From the NCBI GenBank assembly GCA_000697355.1, contig JNEN01001248.1:36110-100109 (forward strand): a stretch of DNA of 64,000 nt. Direction: 5' to 3'. A program made the translations under genes and the position numbers. The stretch's first letter is position 1; each line of letters opens with the position of its first letter. The notes under the pieces were generated by a model that did no database searches, was not told the DNA's origin, and was given only the letters and a program-made list of their open reading frames with translations. This DNA comes from Syncephalastrum monosporum B8922. Lineage: Eukaryota > Mucoromycota > Mucoromycetes > Mucorales > Syncephalastraceae. Positions 36,271 to 46,988 of the stretch are shown one piece after another.

Positions 36271-37100
36271 TTAGGGTGCGTCTCGCTGTTGCGAGTAGTG
36301 GTCTGCGAGAAAAAGCTGGGCCATGGTACGTTGCCGGACGTCGAGCGTATGATTGGCAACTATCTGGCACAGGCGTCGTTCGAGGTCGATCGTCAATAGA
36401 TCTGCACGCGGACAAGCACGTATAAAATTTAATGGAGAGACAAACATGGATAGATAGAATGGAGGCTTGACGTACCTTTTCGTGTAGACAGGTCTGTTGC
36501 AGGTATAAGCAGTAATAAAAGCGCAGTCATGGCGTTGACGGAGCACTCGGTATGGTGAGACGAGACACAGGCGGCAATGGCTTGCACACTGAGTGGTTTT
36601 GACAGTATGTAGTCCCTGTGCTGAGGGTCTTTTTTTTTTATTGTAAGGCGCAAGAAGGGGGGGAGGTTAGCAATGTCTGGATTGGGATTCAGAGACAAGA
36701 CCTTTGGAAGCTGTACATGCCTGTGCAGATATTCGCCACACCGCCTAGTCCAAATTCTTTCAACAGCGGATCGTCGCCTTGAATCGCTTCTACGTGACGC
36801 ATGAGACCAGAGCTTGTACTAATAAGCAACATTACCAAGAAACAGGTCGATCGCGTAGACATCCCAAAGGAAAGCATAATTCGCGGGATCATATGCGAAG
36901 TTGGCGAGGTTGGCTAGGACTTGTTGCTTGGCCTCTACAGAAGAGAAGAGCCCAGTCAGCCGTACGCGTCTTTTTCTCTATTTATTTTCTATTTTGAAAG
37001 CAGTACCCAAGTCAGTTGAAACCGTGTATTCCTGGACAAGCTGCTGCAGATAGTTTGGCCTGTCTGTTTTCGTGTCGACAACATAACGGTTCTTGGACAT
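36271..37100 (-). CDS. ARMC7 homologue (armadillo repeat protein)
   Basis: Five exons, 181 aa: 37100-37007, 36934-36836, 36789-36721, 36628-36476, 36401-36271. The protein begins MSKNRYVVDTKTDRPNYLQQ and contains VLANLANFAYDPANYAFLWD, a near-diagnostic ARMC7 block, followed by KEFGLGGVANICTD and RDYILSKPL. The short armadillo array fits animal ARMC7 (about 198 aa), reported to associate with spliceosomal factors; budding yeast lacks an obvious copy. The intron at 36629-36720 starts gcatgt, a GC-AG intron after CACAG; this choice aligns ICTDPQHRDYIL with the animal protein without gaps. It sits head-to-tail after malic enzyme and is divergent from the PPR gene. Confidence 0.85.
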
Positions 37101-37463
37101 AAAGACCCGTGGCACAAAAAGAAGTATAGGATGTTTTATCGCCGCAAATGGACCTGGATACAAAATAAAATAAAATGAAATGCAATATCAGGTCCACTTT
37201 CACCGAGACTGCATTACTCCATCTCCACAGCGGGTATTGCCACCCGCTTATCTCCCAAGTATTAGGGCAGCATGAAGGTTGCATGCAGGATGGGATAAGG
37301 TAGCTACAGTCGCAAAAACAAAAAAAAAAAAAAAACAATGCAATCCAAGTGGCTGCTCACACACACGCATAGAAAAGGAGCAAAGAAATCAGAACGGCGT
37401 ATTTTCATAAATATTAAAGCGCGCAATTTTTTCACTCGTCCAGACTTCTCCCCTTCTCCTGGC
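37101..37463. promoter_or_regulatory. Divergent promoter between ARMC7 and PPR genes
   Basis: A 363-bp spacer separates the two start codons and must hold both promoters. It contains an A-rich run (about 37319-37334) and otherwise unremarkable AT-rich DNA. No specific factor site is recognised. Confidence 0.5.
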
Positions 37464-39319
37464 ATGTCAAAAGCACTTGCAACCCTGTGTCTCGGCTGTC
37501 AATGGCGTATGCTTACACGATCAGCCCTGGCCAAGCCAGTGCCAGTCTTAGCAGCAGCCACCCGTCCCAACCGACAGGCTCTCCGCCGTTACGCCTCTGC
37601 CCCTCCTGGCGAACAGAACCTGAAGCCAACGCAGCCCGACGCATTCCGCCGCTCGATCCACGAGAAAATGAGGCAAACACTGGGTGTCGCCTCAGTGAAG
37701 GAATCCATTTCGCCTGAAATGACGTACGCCACCGTGGTTCGACTCGCACGGCGGCTTCAGGACCAAGGCATTCCTTTTGACTCTGAGACATACGAGCTGC
37801 TCCTGGGTGCCGTTTCCAAAAATGACCGTGCAGACGAGATTCTTCCTTTGCTTCACAAAATGCGTATGGATCATATCACACCGACCTTTCAATTCTTCCA
37901 TAAAGCTCTTCATGTAAGTCAAGCAAACAGCCATCCTTTTCATGACCATGGTTTTAACGTGTGGGCCTCGTTCTCACTCCTATCTACTCTGTAGTTGGCG
38001 GCTGGATTAGGCGATTCGGAACTGCAAGCCCGTATTCTCGAAAAGATGCATGACTACAAATACCCAATGACATCCAAAGTCTATCAGAAGCTGTTTTTCT
38101 GTATGCGTCAGAATGGTGAACTCGAACGCGCCCTCGACACTCTCGAAGAGATGCAACGCAGATCCATAGCGCCCAGTGTAGCCACGCTGGGCCTCGTCTT
38201 TGACATGGCTGTTCTCTTCAAGGAACCCAAAATCGCCTACGATATCCTTCAACAAGCCGCCGCTTCACATGAACATGAGACCTTCCATACCCACGCAACC
38301 CGCATGCACCATGAACTCCTCCGTTGCGCAGCAACCACTGGCTCAGTAAGTAACCTACACGCCCACGATCCATCACATCACCGACCTTCCTTTCCCTTCC
38401 GCTTGAATAGTACGAGGTGGTAAAAAAGTCCTTTCGTGAAGGCATCCTAGGCAAAGCCTCTGAACCCGACGAAGGCTTGATAACCCAGATTCTTTTTGTC
38501 GCAGCCGAGCACAAAGACCCAACCCTTGCCAGCCAAGTTTTCCGGGTCTTGGGCGAGCACGGCTACACGTACAAAGTCCACCATTTCGAAACCTTGATGG
38601 AGTCATTCGCGTCTCTTTCTGACTGGAAAAACACCTTTCGTCTGCTGGGCGTGATGCGCACCAAAGGCCTCGAACCCAACAAGCGTCTGGCGAGGGCGCT
38701 CATGAAACCGCTCACAAAAGACTCTGGACAGGTGCACTCCGCATGTCGAGCCATGGAAGAGCTCCATGCCGAGGAAAACACGGTCGATGTTGTGGCGTTC
38801 AACATGGTCCTGTATGCGTTTGCGTACAAGAACCAGTTTGAAAGCGCTGTCGCATTTTACGAGTCGGCTGCCAAACTGGGAGTGGATCCCAATGTGGAGA
38901 CGCTGGAAACCCTCTTGGATGCGTGTATCCACGCGCGTAAGGTGCCGGAAGGCATGGACTATTACAAATCATATGCGGAACGCGGCATGCAGTCGCAGAC
39001 GGCCATGTCCAAAATGGTCGTCTTGGCCTGCACTGAAGAAGACTACGAGATTGCATTCGACTACCTGGAGGAGATGAAGTCGCAGGGTATCACTCCCCTC
39101 CGTGGTTGCCTATACCGACTCGTCAAAAAGATGGCGGAAGCAGACGACGCCCGTCTCCCGCTTGCACTGGATGACATGACTGCCTATGGTTATGAGGTGA
39201 CACCCTTCCTCGAGGAACACATCGCGCGTTGGAAGGAGAGACACCATCCTTCGGAGAGACCACAACGGGTCGTGGATCCACCGGAGGAATACATGGTCAG
39301 ACATGATGCAACCTCGTAG
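37464..39319 (+). CDS. Mitochondrial pentatricopeptide repeat (PPR) protein
   Basis: Three exons, 569 aa: 37464-37913, 37995-38345, 38411-39319. The N-terminus (MSKALATLCLGCQWRMLTRS, then Arg/Ala/Pro-rich) looks like a mitochondrial presequence. PPR-like helical pairs follow at ~35-residue spacing, for example TYELLLGAVSKNDRADEILP, AFNMVLYAFAYKNQFESAVA, ETLLDACIHARKVPEGMDYY and YEIAFDYLEEMKSQGITP. PPR proteins bind single-stranded organellar RNA and act in its processing, stability or translation. The target RNA cannot be read from the sequence. It converges on eL29 (430 bp). Confidence 0.85.
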
Positions 39320-39749
39320 TAGCGTAGAGATGCCCTATCCTTGCGTCATATGTAAATCTATATAATACATCCATGCCAACGGGGGGCCCTAGTTCTTTGC
39401 ATGCTTATGCATAAACATGATCGCTGAGCTGTCTGCATGCGACCGACCGACGATGAAGGGCAGCAGCAATCATCAAAGTCAGTGTATTCGCTTTGGTGAA
39501 AATTGAAATATACCCCTCAGATTATAGTCGAAACATCCTACAGAGCTCATGTAGTAACCGAGTCCCGCGTATCTACATGCATAGCATGATTGTGCCGCAT
39601 TCGAAACCCTATTCCACTCATACATACAATCAATGGGTACAACGCTCAAGCCGAGCCAAATCGTTTTGATGGATAAAAAGATCGCAAGTAAGTTTGTATC
39701 CGAAAACAACGTAGGAAGGTCGCTTTATTGGACAGAGAGAAAGGCTGGC

Positions 39750-40082
39750 TTAGGCCTTCTTGGCGGCAGCAAGGGCCTTCTGGGTACCCTTCAAGGCGAA
39801 GCGCTGGTTGCGAAGGAACTTGGCGTCCACCTACAATTATTAAAATAAAATGGAACAATGATGAGACATGAGACATGAGGAGTGTACGAGAGGTCAATGA
39901 AATGGATGGGGTACGTACACCCTTGCGCGAGGGGTAACGGTGCTGCTTCGGCTTCTTGATACCGTTACGGTGAGCCTTGCGGTCTATTGTGATAGAAGTA
40001 ATCCGTTTAATGGTGCTGCTTAGGATCGATGGGTGATGGACCTACTCTGGTTGTGGTTGGTGTGGTTCTTCGACTTGGCCAT
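39750..40082 (-). CDS. rpl29: Large ribosomal subunit protein eL29
   Basis: Three exons, 60 aa: 40082-40046, 39983-39919, 39830-39750. The sequence MAKSKNHTNHNQNRKAHRNG, then KPKQHRYPSRKG and FLRNQRFALKGTQKAL, is the textbook eL29. It is tiny, very basic, located on the 60S subunit near the tRNA path and dispensable in yeast. Length matches the family (59-60 aa in fungi). Exon 1 is only 37 nt; introns within the first codons are typical of fungal ribosomal protein genes. Confidence 0.96.
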
Positions 40083-40179
40083 TTCAAATCTGATGAAACA
40101 ATCGGGTCAATATCGGTTCATCCGGTCATCCATCGAACCATCCATCGGTGTGCTGGATAGATGTAGATATAGGGACAGA

Positions 40180-40206
40180 TGGATGGATGGATGGATGGAT
40201 GGATGG
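40180..40206. repeat. (GGAT)n tetranucleotide microsatellite
   Basis: About six tandem copies of GGAT lie some 100 bp upstream of the eL29 start. It is a simple repeat likely to vary in copy number between strains. Confidence 0.85.
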
Positions 40207-41350
40207 GTCTTCGCATTGGTTTCTTATAAGGTACCTTTATCGATTCGAGGGAGAGAGGGTGTGCCAGCGTTGGCCCTTGGCATCACTTTTGGTCGCTCCC
40301 ACTGCCCCTCTGCCACTCCACACATTTCAAATTCAGACATCCTTGCCCCTAAAATGGCAACCACTTCCGTCTTCAAACAAGGTTGAAACGCATTGGATAC
40401 AGTATCCCAGCATTGTTCTTACCCATTGCTATACCCTCCCTGATCACCATAGTAGCACTGCACTTTGTTTTTAAGCATCAAACAGTTTGCTGGGTTGACT
40501 AATCTGCTCCACTCTCGTGATTGCTTGGTACCTTCCTGTGATATCATGCATTATTTACGATGCACTGGGTAACGCTCAATGATTCATTCTCTTGCTGTTT
40601 TCTACCTTCTGATGTATGTCCGCAGTATGAGAGTGTTCTTTTTGCGTGCATATCGAGAGTATATTTCTAACTTCCCTTCTTTTTTTTTAACCATGCCAAT
40701 TGTAGTATACGTGACTCAGGGACAGACAGCCACGTACTTGTCTTGAATACAAGACCCAGGACGCCGGTAAACTACTGTCACGACACAAGAAACTCTCCTT
40801 CTTCTACCGCGACATGTACATAGCTACCTATATTTTATATCGCTATGCCATCTTTTGCTACGGAAAGGCAGGTATGGCTCTTGAGACCCTGATGCACCAT
40901 GTGCATACACGTTTAATACTGTATCAATTAGACTTAGAGCCAGATAAATAATTTGTAACAGCATTATCTGGAGAGAGAATTGGAAGTTGGCCCTGCATGG
41001 AAGGGTAACACAGAAAAGACACACAAGCCAACCAAGAAGACGAAAGAGTAGTATATAGCGGGCTGCATCGTGGCACGTAGAAATTGAGGGGAGTCAGACG
41101 ATCGTCAATCGAGCTAGAAAACAATGTGTAGCACGAAGAGTACGTGGCATTCACAAAGTGCTGCATAAGCAATGGGCAAAATAATGATACGTGGAGAATA
41201 ATGAAGGCACCACGATGCGGAGAAAGAAATACCCAATCTGAAAATGCTGGAGAGACAGAACCAGCAACATTTGCGACTGTTCCACACACGTACGCGAGAA
41301 GGCGAAGCCCTACTGAATAGCCTTTGTACAAGCTTTAGAACACAAAAGGG

Positions 41351-41362
41351 TCTATCTATAAA
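41351..41362 (+). promoter_or_regulatory. TATA-like element of the GBF1/Gea gene
   Basis: CTATCTATAAAAACC sits about 50-60 bases before the first in-frame ATG at 41414. Its position supports transcription starting near 41385, and hence use of that ATG rather than later ones. Confidence 0.45.
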
Positions 41363-41413
41363 AACCGGAGTACCGGCTTGGCCTTTCTTTTTTTTCTACT
41401 GTAAGTGGCAGAC

Positions 41414-44400
41414 ATGAGGTGTTCTTCCGTGGCTCATCATTGTTATTCGCCTTCCGCTTGTTCTATTGCAGCACCCTCCTCTACTTCTTCTTCCCTTTTT
41501 TCTTCTTCTGCTTCTCTTTCTTCTTCTGCTTCAGCTTCCTGCGGCACCTCATTCGACTGCTCCTTTGCTTACGTCGATAACTCGTTCGTTCTCATCCACT
41601 CCATTCCAGCTTATTTTATGCCCTGGACAATGGATCCCCATCGATCGGAACAGCATGCTTCGGTGCCTGGCCCAAACCACCTCCGATCGCTCCTTCCTTC
41701 TTCACTGCCGCCCACCAGCTCCTTCTCCATAGTGGATACGCCCCACCGTATCAAATCAGAACTCACTTGGTCCCAGCTCGTCCATGCAGAAATCATCGGT
41801 AGGCGTGTGTTGTCCTACTCATATCCTGCTCTCAACAACTCTATGATGTGGTAGCTGTCACGAGTGCGATGCGAAAGAATGCCCGTTGGTCGGGTATGAA
41901 CGTGAGTGGCCTTAACATGGGCGGTCTCGGTATGAGCATGGGGCTGCGTCAAGGTCATTCGGCCAAGGAGTCGCATTCGAACCATCAGGTACTATCCAAT
42001 GTTATTACAGGATGCACAAAACATATAGCATGAGATACCGTCTTGCTTACTCTCTCTCTCTCTCTCTCTCTTCTGCTTAGGAGAATCCACTGATGGAAGG
42101 GTTCAAGAATCTGAGGGAGTACATGGATACCGTTCAAGGTAACTTTTTTACACTCTGCACACACACGCACACGTTACACATCAGCACCAACACATGATTT
42201 CTGTGTCTCTTCCTCTTCGCAAAAGACGTCGCCGATCTGGATGCCCTCTTGCTCCTGAAACCTTTCCTCGAAGTCATCCGCTCTGGAAACACCACCGGCC
42301 CGATCGCTGGTACCGCCCTAGGTAGCATCGAGAAATTCCTCCATTATGGTATCGTAGGTAAGTGCTCAGACGAGAAAAAGAACGGAGACATGGGACGGAC
42401 ATCAGGCTAAAGGGTGACCCCGTTACTAGGCTTGCACAACCCGAGCATTGCTTTTGCAATGAATGCCCTTTCGTCCGCAGCAACCCACTGCAAATTCGAG
42501 GCCTCTGACGTAGCTTCGGACGAGCTAGTCCTCCTGCGTATGCTCCAAGTGCTGCAAATGGCCCTGACAAGCAGCTGCGGCCAAGTCTTGAGTGACGAAG
42601 CTGTCTGCGAAATGATGGAAACTGGTCTGAGCATGTGCTGTCAAATGCGACTTAGTGGTAAGTTCTTGGTCTATGTATATGGGTGAGGGCTGTCGATTGA
42701 TCCAGCTCTACAGAAATGCTGCGTCGCTCGGCGGAACATGCCATGATCAATATGGTCATTTCCATTTTCGAAAGGTAATCAAGGGCTGGGAAGCTTTTCA
42801 TTGACTCTAAGACCATGGGCAGGTTAAAAACTCTTGAGGATGAATGGGTCTATGTCGATTCGCCCGCGCCTGAGTCCGCCGTTGATATCAATAACCCAGC
42901 AGCACCTCCACCACCTCACATGCACACGCCGGTTGCGTCGTCTTCCAAACGCGAAAATTCAAATGACTCTACCTCCTCGAACGCGATCCCTACTGAATTC
43001 GGCGTGGTCGAGCGCAGCGACCAAGGCGACACGACGAACATCGCCGCCACCAACGAAGACCCGGTGGCAGCTCATAGCGATTCCCCGGTGGCCACCGCCG
43101 AAACGGAGGAGACGGCGGTCTCGGCCGACCCGATAACCGTCGCGCCCTCGCCCACTGAAGCCGCCGAAGAACCCGAAGACGCGCCGCCCGCCGCGCCGCT
43201 CAAGCCATACGGCCTACCCGCCATCCGTGAGCTGCTGCGCGTCCTGATCTCCTTGCTGAACCCGCACGAACACAAACACACCGATTCGATGCGCCTCATG
43301 GCCCTCGGCATTCTCAACGTCGCTTTCGAAGTGGGTGGCCGCAGCATTGCCCGTTTTGAAACCCTGCGCAACCTCGTCGCGGATGATTTTTGTAAATACC
43401 TTTTCCAGGTAAAGACCCAAAGAGCCCAACGAAAAAAAAAAAAAAACTAGGTGCTTGGGATGACTAACGTATCATGACATGTAGCTCGCCAAAACGGACG
43501 CGACATCCCTGCTGACGCTTACCCTGCGCGTCATCTCAACCGTGCTTGACACGATGCGGCCCCATCTGAAGTTGCAGCAAGAGCTCTTCCTCTTCTTTTT
43601 GATCGAACGCCTGTCGCCCCCGAGCGGGGCGGGGAGCCGCCAGATGGTCGTCGACGTGAACGATGAGGGCCATATCACGCTTGTACCATCACATGGCAAG
43701 GAAGGCGAACCGCAGGCCAAGGGCCAGGTCGATGTGCGAAGCGCATCGCCCAACATGTACGGCGGCGCGCGCGGAGGCAAGTATGCCGAGTACGGTGGCG
43801 TCTCGATCGAGGTGCGCGAGCTTTTGCTCGAGTGTCTGCTGCAGTGCGCACGGATACCGACATTTATGGTCGACCTCTGGTTCAACTATGACTGCGATCT
43901 GTCCTGTGGCGATCTGTTTGAGGAGACGGTTCAGTTCCTGAGCAAGGTAAAAAGAAGAAGCATGGGGGCCGTCGACTGTGGACTGACGCTGTATTAGAAT
44001 TCTTTCCCGGACCCCCACGGCTATAACGCGTTCAATTCGCACACCCTTTGTCTGGACACACTGCTCATGTTTATCGATCACATGGTGGAGCGCATTGATA
44101 CCGCAGACCAAAGCACAAACGTAATTCCCTTCTTTTTTTCTTTTTATTCGATGTTCAACTGGATTGAGATTGACTTTTTCACCTATTTGAATTAGTCACT
44201 CACCTCGTCTTCGGAACTCATCGAGCGAAAAGCAAGAAAGCGCATTATTCTCAAGGGCGCTTCACTCTTCAATGATAGTCCTAAAAAGGGTATCCAGTAC
44301 CTGAAAGGTAATGCGAATGAAGAAAAGGAGAGAAAAGGACGTCCAAATACTCATGTCAGGAACAGAGCACGGGATCATCGAAGCCGACAAAGATGGCGAC

Positions 44401-46574
44401 ATGACGAGCAGTTTGGCCGACTTTTTGCGTTCGACCACTCAGCTGAACAAAAAGAGTTTGGGCGAGTACCTGGGCAAGCCCGAGAATTTACCTTTGCTGC
44501 AAGTGTTCATGCGCCAATTTCACTTTGAGGGCGTAAGTAGTTGGATGATGTTGTGAAAAGAACCCGAGTCATTGACCGTTTTCTCTTTAGAAACGCATGG
44601 ACGAGGCATTGCGCATTGTGCTGGAGACTTTCCGTCTTCCGGGTGAGTCGCAGCAGATTATGCGCGTTACGGACACGTTTGCCGAAGTGTTTTACGAATC
44701 CAAACCGCCGGAGATCGCCAACCCGGATGCGGCCCAGCTGCTCGCCTATTCGGTGATTATGCTCAACACAGATCAACACAACCGTCAAATTCGGGTAAGC
44801 GGAACACTAGCGAGATACCTCTTAGTTTTGACACCAGACAATAGCGACGTATGACGTTGGAGGATTACATGCGTAACCTGCGCGGTGTCAATGACGGCAA
44901 GGATTTCCCCAAAGAACACTTGGTATGTGCCACAGTTGCCTGACGATCCTGTCTAACGCGATCAAACAGAGCGCCATTTACGACGCTATCCGAGAAAACG
45001 AGATTGTGATGCCGGAAGAACACGAAGGCCACCTCGGATTCAACTATGCCTGGAAGCAGCTCCTGCTGCGCTCCAATACATCCGGCCCCTTTGTGGTATG
45101 TGATACCTCCGCCTACGACAAGGATATCTTCCAGCTTGCATGGAAGCCGGCCCTGGCCGCCATTGCCTATGGTAAGCACAGCCAAGGGGAAGGGTATTCA
45201 TGGCTAACGGTTTTCGCGTAGCCTTTGACACGGCCCAGGACGACGCGACGCTCCAGAAAGCCATCTCGGGTTTCCATCAGTGTGCGATGCTGTCGGCGCA
45301 CTTTGGACTTTGCGACGTATTTGACGCCATTGCGATCAACCTGGCAACCATGACGGGTCTGTTGGAAGAAGAAGGCAACGCGCACTCGCGGCCAGATCCC
45401 ATTGTGGATGTGGCCGGTCAAAAATATGTGGTGAGCAGCCTGGCCGTGAACTTTGGCCGCAACTACAAGGGCCAGCTCGCGGCTGTCGTGGCATTTATGG
45501 TCGTGGCACGCCATGGCAACTCGATGCGCAAGGGCTGGAAAAAGGTATGAATGCGCGCGACGCAACGGTGAAAAAAGGGTGCGGGGAACTGATCCTATGA
45601 GGATTTAGATTCTTGAAATTATCCGCAACCTGTTTGTCAATTCACTCCTGCCAGGTTCGATGCTGCAGGTGGAAGACTTTTTATCGGGGACGACGAGCAT
45701 ACCGCTCAAGCCAAAGAGCCCTGCACCGGCCAAGCAGCAGAACCGCCGGGATGGCTCGTTGCTTTCCACTTTGTCGTCTTATCTCCTGTCGCCGTACTCG
45801 AACGATGAGACGTATCGTGCCGACCCAACTGAGGAAGAGATGGAGAACACCATGTGTGCTGTAGACTGTGTGGCTGCCTGCAAGCTTGAGGAGCTGTTCG
45901 GTGAATTAAGGTAAGACAGACCATACGAAACAATAGAAAGAAAAGACCCACGCCTATGTGTAGTAATCTGGATACGGAACCGCTCGTGGCGCTTTTGACC
46001 GCGATGCGCTCGCTCGGCTATAAGAAACTCGACAAAGAACCCGAGGAATCCATCGCGTATGACCCCGTCACGGTCTTGTTCCTGGAGTTCATGATTACCC
46101 TCGCCATTCGCAACCCGGGCCGGATAGAGCTTGTCTGGCCTTACACTGTAGATTATATTTTTGGCGTCCTAGAGTATGCGGACAAGCAGAGTGTATTGGT
46201 CGTTGAGCGCACGGTGGTGGGACTGTTGCGCTTATGCATTCGCTTTGCTGGCAAAGTAAGTCCCAAGTCGATGGTCCTGTGTCGAAAAAAGCTAACACAA
46301 AAGAAACAGGAAAACATGCAGGAAGATATTTTGAAATGCCTTCGGCTCCTGCGAGATTTCCCGCAGAGCGTGACACAGGCTGTAGCAGAACAAATGATGG
46401 CAGGCATCTTCAACCTGTCTTCTGCCAACTCGGAGAACTTAAAGTAAGTCATAAACAAATATAAGGAAACCAAAAAAAAAAAAAAACTCAACTTTTTATT
46501 TTTCCTGTTTCAGCAATCCGGAATTCGTCAATACTATCTTAGAAATCAAGCAGAGAGTGGCCAACACCATGTAG
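41414..46574 (+). CDS. Large Arf guanine-nucleotide exchange factor, GBF1/Gea type (Sec7 domain)
   Basis: Nineteen exons, 1349 aa: 41414-41798, 41855-41988, 42081-42138, 42226-42357, 42430-42657, 42714-42774, 42823-43408, 43485-43946, 43998-44120, 44196-44307, 44360-44532, 44591-44794, 44845-44922, 44970-45171, 45222-45544, 45609-45910, 45964-46255, 46310-46443, 46514-46574. The DCB region has VTSAMRKNARW and LKPFLEVIRSGNTTGPI. The HUS region has FNYDCDLSCGDLFEE and FLSKNSFPDP. The Sec7 domain (about 724-915) carries the catalytic glutamate in FRLPGESQQ (about E837) and the GBF-type AYSVIMLNTDQHN. C-terminal HDS helices follow. It loads GTP onto Arf1 at the cis-Golgi for COPI traffic. The first ~70 residues are poly-Ser and could be leader; ATGs at 41617 and 41629 are alternatives. 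Intron 2 has a TC repeat. Confidence 0.95.
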
Positions 46575-46988
46575 CCAAGTCTTCTACATACACCATCACC
46601 TTACTAGTCTGTTTCATTGTCTTCTTGATACCTGTCCCGCCCATTTTACACTTACGCTCTTACCACCATCCTTCCCGCAAGCAAAAAAAAGAAAAGAAAA
46701 AAAGACAATGCTCTATAAAAGATGCTTTCTCTGTTTTATAAATCTTACTACTGTGTAAATAGACGAGACATCTAAGAAGGTGGCGTGTCTTTTCTGACTG
46801 ATTTTGATGTAAGTTTCCGCATTAGGAAATGACGACAGCAGACAAGAGGATGGGGCACCCCTCCCCTGTGACTGGATACAGAGTCCATTCTACTTTTTTT
46901 TTATATCAAATTAATACTGCTACACTTTTTGGCTAAACTCGATGGTGCACCCGCGGTGCCAACAGCTGCATACGGTCGTGCGTTCCCA
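46575..46988. other. Intergenic: Arf-GEF 3' flank and PPR promoter
   Basis: About 410 bp, AT-rich with a poly-A-like patch near 46685-46705. No coding or RNA feature seen. Confidence 0.5.

Larger units (their letters stand above)
40083..41413. other. Divergent intergenic region between eL29 and GBF1/Gea
   Basis: About 1.3 kb without a recognisable gene. It includes the GGAT microsatellite listed separately and a TATA-like element near 41353. Small open frames at 40033-40474 come from the repeat and lack any family signature. Confidence 0.5.
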
